Shown here: positions 59,211 through 64,000 of the stretch, piece by piece | How positions within the stretch are numbered: position 1 is the stretch's first letter | Layout: every line of letters starts with the position of its first letter | Assembly: GCA_019419505.1 (NCBI GenBank) | Contig: DXZS01000024.1 | Span: forward strand, 38,434-102,433 | Length of the DNA stretch: 64,000 nucleotides | Reading direction: 5' to 3' | From: Collinsella sp. | Lineage (GTDB): Bacteria; Actinomycetota; Coriobacteriia; Coriobacteriales; Coriobacteriaceae | Made by a program: the position numbers and the translations under genes | The notes under the pieces: model-generated | What the model was told of the DNA's origin: nothing | Seen by the model: the letters and a program-made list of their open reading frames with translations, nothing else | Database searches by the model: none

Positions 59211-60125
59211 CTAGTGATACAAACCCGGCTGGTAGTGATACTCATTGCTCACGTGCGGGCACAGCTGCCAAAAGGCGACGGCGCTCGCCGCGGCCACGTT
59301 AAGCGAATCGACCCCGTGCGCCATCGGAATGCGCACCGCGTGGTCACAGCCGGCAATGGTCTTGGCGCCCAAGCCGGCACCCTCGGTACCCATAAAGATT
59401 GCCAAGCGGTCAATCTCCTGCAGCACGGGATCGTCCAGCGATACGGAATCGTCCGTCAACGCCATAGCGGCACACGAAAAACCGGCATCGTGCAACGCCG
59501 CCAGCCCATCATGCGGCCATACGCGCGCCTCGCTGCCAATGCGCGTCCAAGGCACCTGGAAAACCGTGCCCATGCTCACGCGGGCCGAGCGACGGTACAG
59601 CGGGTCACAGCAAGTGGGGCTCACCAAAATGCCATCGACGTTCAGCGCAGCCGCCGAGCGGAAAATCGCGCCGACATTGGTGTGATCGACAATACCCTCA
59701 AGCACGCACACGCGCACCGGACGATCCCCCGCCGCCTCGACGACGCCGCCCAAGAACTCATCAACCGGAATCTGACGCGGGCGACGGAACGCCGCCAGCG
59801 CGCCGCGCGTCACGTTAAAGCCCGTCAACTGCTCCATGAGCTCCATGGAGGCCACGAACACGGGAACCGGACCCGCTCCCTCGCGCACGACAAGCTGGTC
59901 AAACAGCGGCATCATCTGGTCGAGCCAGCGCTCGCCCAAAAGAAAGCTCACCGGCTGGTATCCGGCACGCACCGCGCGCTCGATAACCTTGGCGCTCTCG
60001 GCGATAAAGATGCCCTTTTGCGGCTCCAGCACACAGCGCAGCTCGCGCTCGGTCAGCCGCACGTAGGCATCGAGCCGCTCGTCCTCGAGCGAATCAATTC
60101 GCAGAACCTCAACGGCATCAGTCAT
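59211..60125 (-). CDS. SpoU/TrmH-family RNA 2'-O-methyltransferase
   Basis: The 304-residue protein has an N-terminal substrate-binding part (FIAESAKVIERAVRAGYQP) and a C-terminal knotted methylase domain. Motif 1 is VDHTNVGAIFRSAAALNVDG, motif 2 AIFMGTEGAGLG, and motif 3 VRIPMAHGVDSLNVAAASAVA (key residues IPM..G.DSLNV..A). The target nucleotide, in tRNA or rRNA, is not readable from sequence. GAAGGG precedes the ATG at 60123-60125. Confidence 0.92.
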   Translation of the reverse strand: MTDAVEVLRIDSLEDERLDAYVRLTERELRCVLEPQKGIFIAESAKVIERAVRAGYQPVSFLLGERWLDQMMPLFDQLVVREGAGPVPVFVASMELMEQLTGFNVTRGALAAFRRPRQIPVDEFLGGVVEAAGDRPVRVCVLEGIVDHTNVGAIFRSAAALNVDGILVSPTCCDPLYRRSARVSMGTVFQVPWTRIGSEARVWPHDGLAALHDAGFSCAAMALTDDSVSLDDPVLQEIDRLAIFMGTEGAGLGAKTIAGCDHAVRIPMAHGVDSLNVAAASAVAFWQLCPHVSNEYHYQPGLYH

Positions 60126-60234
60126 AGCAGCCAGCCCACACCCTTCTTTACAGCACATCTATACCAAACGAGGCGACGCTAAGCGCCGCCCCATGCATTC
60201 AATCAACCCGATGATACCGTTCACGCCAGACGAT

Positions 60235-60753
60235 TTACGCCTCAACGCGATGATACGTCACGAACTCATAATCGACGCCCTCGTCACCCTCACCGGCGGC
60301 AATCGTCGCGACCCCGCTACGCTGCGCAATCTCCCACGCGGGATCGGCGTCCAAGTCGGGAAAGTACGTGTCCACGGGATGGACGCAGTGGTTATGAGTG
60401 ACCTCGGCCTCCACGCAGTACGGCAAAAACTGCCGATAGACATCGCCGCCACCGATCACCCAGGCAACGAGCTCATCGGCAACCGCAGAGAGCGCTTCGT
60501 CAACGCTATGCACCACGTCGACGCCCTCGGGGGCAAAGCTCTCGTCGCGGGTAAGCACGATATTGCGGCGGTTCTTGAGCGGACGCCCGCCGGGAAAACT
60601 CAGCAGCGTCTTGCGCCCCATAATGACCGGGCAACCTTTGGTGCACGCCACAAAATGGCGCATGTCAGCACGATTGGACACCACCATGTCGCCCTCGCAC
60701 CCAATGCCCCAATCGTCACACACGGCGACGATAGCAGATAGCTTACACGTCAT
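60235..60753 (-). CDS. folA: Dihydrofolate reductase
   Basis: The 172-residue protein reduces dihydrofolate formed by ThyA next door. It begins KLSAIVAVCDDWGIGCEGDM and has the acidic/NADPH segments VIMGRKTLLSFPGGRPLKNR and WVIGGGDVYRQFLPYC, then AEVTHNHCVHPVDTYFPD. AGGTGG precedes the ATG at 60751-60753. It lies 9 bases after the thyA stop in one transcript. The length is normal. Confidence 0.94.
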   Translation of the reverse strand: MTCKLSAIVAVCDDWGIGCEGDMVVSNRADMRHFVACTKGCPVIMGRKTLLSFPGGRPLKNRRNIVLTRDESFAPEGVDVVHSVDEALSAVADELVAWVIGGGDVYRQFLPYCVEAEVTHNHCVHPVDTYFPDLDADPAWEIAQRSGVATIAAGEGDEGVDYEFVTYHRVEA

Positions 60754-60762
60754 GAGCACCAC

Positions 60763-61611
60763 CTACACCGCAATGGGAATGTTCTTGACCTGCGGGCCGT
60801 GCTCATAGCCCTCGACGATCAGGTCATCGGTCGTAAACGCATAGAAGTCATGCACATCGGGGTTGAGCGTTACCTTGGGTGCCGCAAACTGCGGACGCTC
60901 GATAAGCTCGCGGACGATATCGACATGACGATCATAGATATGGGCGTCGGCGATCACGTGCAGCAGCTCACCGGGAATCATATCGACCGACTGCGCGACC
61001 ATCATCAGCAAAATGGCGTACTGGCACACGTTCCAGTTGTTCGCGGCCAAAATGTCCTGGCTGCGCTGGTTGAGAATCATGTTGAGCGTCGGCTTGTCGT
61101 CCTGAGGACGCTGCGTCACGTTATAGGTCACGCTATAGGCGCACGGATAAAGGTGCATCTCGGACAGATCGCTAAACACGTACGTATTGGTCATAATGCG
61201 ACGACTATACGGCGTGTGCTTGAGGTCGTACAGCACACGGTCCATCTGGTCGAAGTCGCCCTCGGCGTAATGGCTCTTCTGACCAATCTGATAGCCGTAG
61301 GCTTTACCGATGGAACCGGTCTCATCGGCCCACTCATCCCAGATATGGCTGTTGAGGTCATGCACGTTATTGGACTTCTTTTGATAGATCCACAGAATCT
61401 CGTCCATGGCAGACTTAAGCGCCGTACGACGCAGGGTGAGCGCGGGGAACTCCTCGCGCAGATCATAGCGCGCCGTGACACCAAAGTTTTTAATGGTATA
61501 GGCAGGGGTGCCGTCCTCCCACACCGGGCGGACCTTTTGGCCCTCGGTGGTGGTGCCATGGTCCAAGATATCGCGGCACATGGTTACAAACTGTTGATCA
61601 GCTTTGCTCAT
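60763..61611 (-). CDS. thyA: Thymidylate synthase
   Basis: ThyA makes dTMP from dUMP with methylenetetrahydrofolate. The 282-residue protein has the catalytic cysteine in EMHLYPCAYSVTYNV, the dUMP-binding RSQDILAANNWNVCQYA (equivalent of RS.D..LG.PFN), and the phosphate-binding arginines in YSRRIMTNTY. It ends KNIPIAV as in other family members. It is of the variant group with PCAYS rather than PCH. AGGAGG precedes the chosen ATG; the much longer frame overlaps the divergent regulator and is not used. Confidence 0.93.
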   Translation of the reverse strand: MSKADQQFVTMCRDILDHGTTTEGQKVRPVWEDGTPAYTIKNFGVTARYDLREEFPALTLRRTALKSAMDEILWIYQKKSNNVHDLNSHIWDEWADETGSIGKAYGYQIGQKSHYAEGDFDQMDRVLYDLKHTPYSRRIMTNTYVFSDLSEMHLYPCAYSVTYNVTQRPQDDKPTLNMILNQRSQDILAANNWNVCQYAILLMMVAQSVDMIPGELLHVIADAHIYDRHVDIVRELIERPQFAAPKVTLNPDVHDFYAFTTDDLIVEGYEHGPQVKNIPIAV

Positions 61612-61697
61612 TGACCCTCCTGTCAGTCGCCTACAAGCGAGATTCATTGTAGCCCAGGCGCACGTGGCCCCACAGCCCAAACATAAGCCCTCATTTT

Positions 61698-61764
61698 CTG
61701 ACATATGCCAGAAATTCCTTGCGCAAATCCGCACGTTCGCTATTCTATTGTTGACATATGTCAG
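61698..61764. promoter_or_regulatory. Paired palindromic operators upstream of the DUF134-NifX gene
   Basis: CTGACATATGCCAG (61698-61711) and TTGACATATGTCAG (61751-61764) are two copies of a TGACATATGTCA palindrome, 53 bases apart. Between them lies a possible promoter, TTGCGC (61719) and TATTCT (61741) at 16-base spacing, so the second copy would cover the start of transcription. This layout suits repression, perhaps by the adjacent HTH protein itself. Confidence 0.65.
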
Positions 61765-61777
61765 ATTTGGAGAGTGT

Positions 61778-62542
61778 ATGGCTGGAAGACGCGAAAAACT
61801 GCGCCGCGTCGGGATCATCCCCGAATATCGCGGCTTTACCCCCGATGGCCTTGCCAGCGGAGACGCTATCGATATGACGGTCGATGAGCTCGAAGTACTG
61901 CGCCTGTGCGATCTGGAGGGCCTCAATCAGGAGGCCGTCGCCCTGCACATGGGCATCGCCCGCGCCACGGTGGCGGCAATCAGCAGTCGCGCGCATCGCA
62001 AGGTGGCAAACGCGCTGGTCAATGGACGGGCGATTGTCATCGAGGGCGGCAATATCGCATACTCCCCCATCACCACGACAACGGCCGCATGGCCAGCAAA
62101 GGAGGTCGACACCATGAGGGTGGCAACCACGTACGACAACGGCAACATCTTTATGCACTTTGGCCGCAGCGAGCAGTTCAAAATCTACGACATTCAGGAC
62201 GGCAAGGTGCTCAACGAGCAGGTCGTAGGCACCGGCGGCACCGGCCACGGCGCCTTGGCAGGCCTGCTTGCCAACGGTGGCGTTGATACGCTCATTTGCG
62301 GCGGTATCGGCGGTGGCGCTATCAACGCGCTTGCTCAAGCCGGCATCACGGTCTATGCGGGCGCCCAGGGCAGCTGCGATGCCTGCGTCGAGGCCCTCAT
62401 TGCCGGCACGCTCGCGCAGACCGGCGAGGCCACGTGCGGCTGCCACGGCCATGACCACGAGCACGCCCATGAGCACGGCGAATCCTGTGGTTGCCACGGC
62501 CATCACGAGCACGAGGGCCACGAGGGCTGCGGCTGCCACTAG
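61778..62542 (+). CDS. DUF134 (UPF0251) HTH regulator fused to NifX/NifB-type domain with His/Cys-rich tail
   Basis: The 254-residue protein has three parts. Residues 1-100 are DUF134: MAGRREKLRRVGIIPEYRGF, then DELEVLRLCDLEGLNQEAVA and the helix-turn-helix MGIARATVAAISSRAHRK. Residues about 113-215 are a dinitrogenase iron-molybdenum-cofactor-type domain: VATTYDNGNIFMHFGRSEQF, then GTGGTGHGALAGLLAN and LICGGIGGGAINALAQAGI. The last 35 or so residues are a metal-binding tail of CGCHGH, HEHAHEHGE and GCGCH units. In many anaerobes the first two domains are separate neighbouring genes. Metal or cofactor sensing is plausible but inferred. GGAG precedes the ATG. Confidence 0.9.
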   Translation: MAGRREKLRRVGIIPEYRGFTPDGLASGDAIDMTVDELEVLRLCDLEGLNQEAVALHMGIARATVAAISSRAHRKVANALVNGRAIVIEGGNIAYSPITTTTAAWPAKEVDTMRVATTYDNGNIFMHFGRSEQFKIYDIQDGKVLNEQVVGTGGTGHGALAGLLANGGVDTLICGGIGGGAINALAQAGITVYAGAQGSCDACVEALIAGTLAQTGEATCGCHGHDHEHAHEHGESCGCHGHHEHEGHEGCGCH

Positions 62543-62598
62543 CGGCACATACCCCGGCGCCAGCATGCTTCCGTGCGTGCGACAACCTGCGAACGAAC

Positions 62599-62638
62599 GG
62601 CGAAGGCCGCCTGGAGTACCATCCAGGCGGCCTTCGCC
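62599..62638. terminator. Bidirectional terminator between DUF134-NifX gene and ffh
   Basis: GGCGAAGGCCGCCTGG (62599-62614) pairs perfectly with CCAGGCGGCCTTCGCC (62623-62638) around an 8-base loop, between converging genes. U-tracts are weak. Confidence 0.8.
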
Positions 62639-62658
62639 ATACACGACTCAACCAGTCG

Positions 62659-64000
62659 TTATTTCTTATTGCGCATCTGCGCTTCCATCTGGCGCAGCAG
62701 GTCCATATCGGACTTGGGGCCGCCCGTTCCCAGGCCGCCCATGCCGCCCAGCCCCATGGCATCCAGACCGGGAATATTGGGCATGCGCATCTTCTTGCCC
62801 TTCTTACCCTTCTTGCCCTTCTTGCCGCCGGCCTGCGCCTGATTGGCCATCGTGCGCATGCGGCCCATCATCTTATTCATCTCGCCCCACTGCTTCATAA
62901 GGCTATTGACCTCGGTGGGGGTCACGCCGGCGCCCTTGGCAATGCGGGCACGGCGCTGGCCGTTGATGATGGAGGGGCGAAGGCGCTCCTCCTTGGTCAT
63001 CGACATGATGATGGCCTCGTTCTTATCGAAGATACCTTCGTCCAGGTTACCACCCATCTGGTTAAGCGCACGCTGGCCACCGGGGAGCATGCCCAGAATG
63101 CCCTTCATGCCGCCCATCTTCTTGACGGCCTTCATCTGGTCGAGCATGTCGTTCATGGTAAAGCCCTCGCGCAGCATGCGCTCGGCGGCCTCGAGCTGCT
63201 CGGCGTCGGCCGCCTCCTGGGCCTTCTCGATAATGCCGACAACGTCGCCCATACCCAGAATGCGCTTGGCCATACGATCGGGGTAGAACGGCTCCAGCGA
63301 ATCGGGCTTCTCGCCCATGCTCACAAACTTGATGGGCTTGCCGGTCACCTGGCGCACCGAAAGCGCGCCGCCGCCACGGGCGTCGCCGTCGAGCTTAGAG
63401 ATGATCACGCCGTCAAAGTCGGTGCGCTCGGCGAAGGTCGAGACGACGTTGACGATATCCTGACCGGTCATGGCATCGACGACCATCAGCACCTGATCGG
63501 GCTTGACGGCCTTCTTGATGTCCACGGCCTCCTGCATCATCTGCTCATCGATCTGAAGACGTCCGGCGGTATCGACGATGACCACATCGCGCAGGTGGTC
63601 GACGGCCTCCTGGATGGCGCCCTTGGCGATATCGACCGGGTGCTCGCCGTCACCGCGGAAGACCGGCACGCCGATCTCGCCGCCGAGCGTGGCCAGCTGG
63701 TCGGCAGCAGCGGGACGGTAGACGTCGCACGCGGCGAGCAACGGCGAGCGACCCTGCTTCTTGAGCAGGTAGGACAGCTTTACGGCAGCCGTGGTCTTAC
63801 CGGAGCCCTGCAGACCCACAAGCATGATGACATTGGGAATACGGTTGCTAAAGACGAGCTTGCTCTCGGTTGAGCCAAGCATCTCGGTGAGCTCGTCGAG
63901 CACGATCTTGACGACGTTTTGCGCCGGCGACAGCGACTCCATGACCTCGGCGGTCATGCAGCGCTCCTTGGTCTTGGCGACGAACTCCTTGACGACCTTG
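62659..64000 (-). CDS. ffh: Signal recognition particle protein Ffh, N-terminus beyond window
   Basis: Ffh binds signal peptides and 4.5S RNA. About 446 residues are visible, running in from the right edge as KVVKEFVAKTKERCM; perhaps 50 N-terminal residues are missing. The GTPase domain shows G1 VGLQGSGKTTAAVKLS, DVYRPAAADQL, G3 VIVDTAGRLQIDE, G4 SKLDGDARGGGALS and VSMGEKPDSLEPF. The M domain is Met-rich (MLDQMKAVKKMGGMKGILGM), with RRARIAKGAGVTPTEVN. It ends in a Lys/Gly- and Met/Gly-rich tail. Confidence 0.96.
   Translation of the reverse strand, partial: KVVKEFVAKTKERCMTAEVMESLSPAQNVVKIVLDELTEMLGSTESKLVFSNRIPNVIMLVGLQGSGKTTAAVKLSYLLKKQGRSPLLAACDVYRPAAADQLATLGGEIGVPVFRGDGEHPVDIAKGAIQEAVDHLRDVVIVDTAGRLQIDEQMMQEAVDIKKAVKPDQVLMVVDAMTGQDIVNVVSTFAERTDFDGVIISKLDGDARGGGALSVRQVTGKPIKFVSMGEKPDSLEPFYPDRMAKRILGMGDVVGIIEKAQEAADAEQLEAAERMLREGFTMNDMLDQMKAVKKMGGMKGILGMLPGGQRALNQMGGNLDEGIFDKNEAIIMSMTKEERLRPSIINGQRRARIAKGAGVTPTEVNSLMKQWGEMNKMMGRMRTMANQAQAGGKKGKKGKKGKKMRMPNIPGLDAMGLGGMGGLGTGGPKSDMDLLRQMEAQMRNKK

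Noticed and set aside
60763..61926. Longer thyA start giving 387 residues
   Set aside because: The extra 105 residues overlap the divergent regulator and its operators and are Arg/Ser-rich; a strong SD precedes the internal ATG.

Overview
The window looks like a chromosomal segment of an anaerobic gut actinobacterium of class Coriobacteriia, most like Collinsella. This is inferred from the gene content and order (recN-nadK-tlyA-xseB-nusB-asp23-efp, a fructose PTS locus, a SigB-type sigma with an RsbW-like partner, an ileS T-box) and from the G+C-rich coding sequence. No database search was run.

Region 1 (1-15186) is an accessory cobalamin/tetrapyrrole island that is visibly richer in G+C than what follows. 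A leftward operon of tightly overlapping genes (cbiF-cbiD-cbiL'-cbiG-cbiH-cbiET-cbiA-cobT-cobU-cobS) encodes much of the anaerobic corrin pathway and lower-ligand attachment. It runs off the left edge, so genes not seen here (cbiC, cbiJ, cbiP, cbiB) may lie outside. cbiL keeps only its two ends after an internal in-frame deletion. Facing the other way, a cobalamin riboswitch precedes an exported CbiK-type chelatase lipoprotein, a small lipoprotein, and a BtuFCD-type ABC importer. The island ends at a 31-codon scrap of an IS3-family transposase.

Region 2 (15187-27200) holds a TetR regulator, a flippase-like membrane protein, two tandem tRNA-Glu genes, cca, and the PTS sugar module: ptsH, ptsI, two PfkB kinases, a fused EIIBCA permease, and a divergent RpiR regulator. 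The 23497-24044 gap contains two long perfect inverted repeats.

Region 3 (27200-50000) is leftward housekeeping: DNA repair (recN, rarA), NAD kinase, rRNA and tRNA modification, transcription antitermination, EF-P, a proline peptidase, a shikimate kinase with a degenerate AroB-like protein, mltG, ruvX, alaS, a sigma/anti-sigma operon, dGTPase, a lone prepilin peptidase, a glycosyltransferase, rluD and lspA.

Region 4 (50000-64000) holds ileS behind a T-box, a GldA-like dehydrogenase, ftsH, a core-genome cobO with a stop at codon 5, a MATE exporter, a SpoU methylase, folA-thyA, a DUF134-NifX fusion regulator with palindromic operators, and ffh cut by the right edge.

The most interesting parts are the riboswitch-controlled extracytoplasmic chelatase and capture system; the two apparent lesions in corrinoid genes (cbiL deletion, cobO nonsense); a palindromic repeat built into the coding sequence of the island's ATPase and also found in an intergenic repeat 10 kb away; the metal-site-less AroB-like protein; and a set of long inverted repeats in intergenic gaps.
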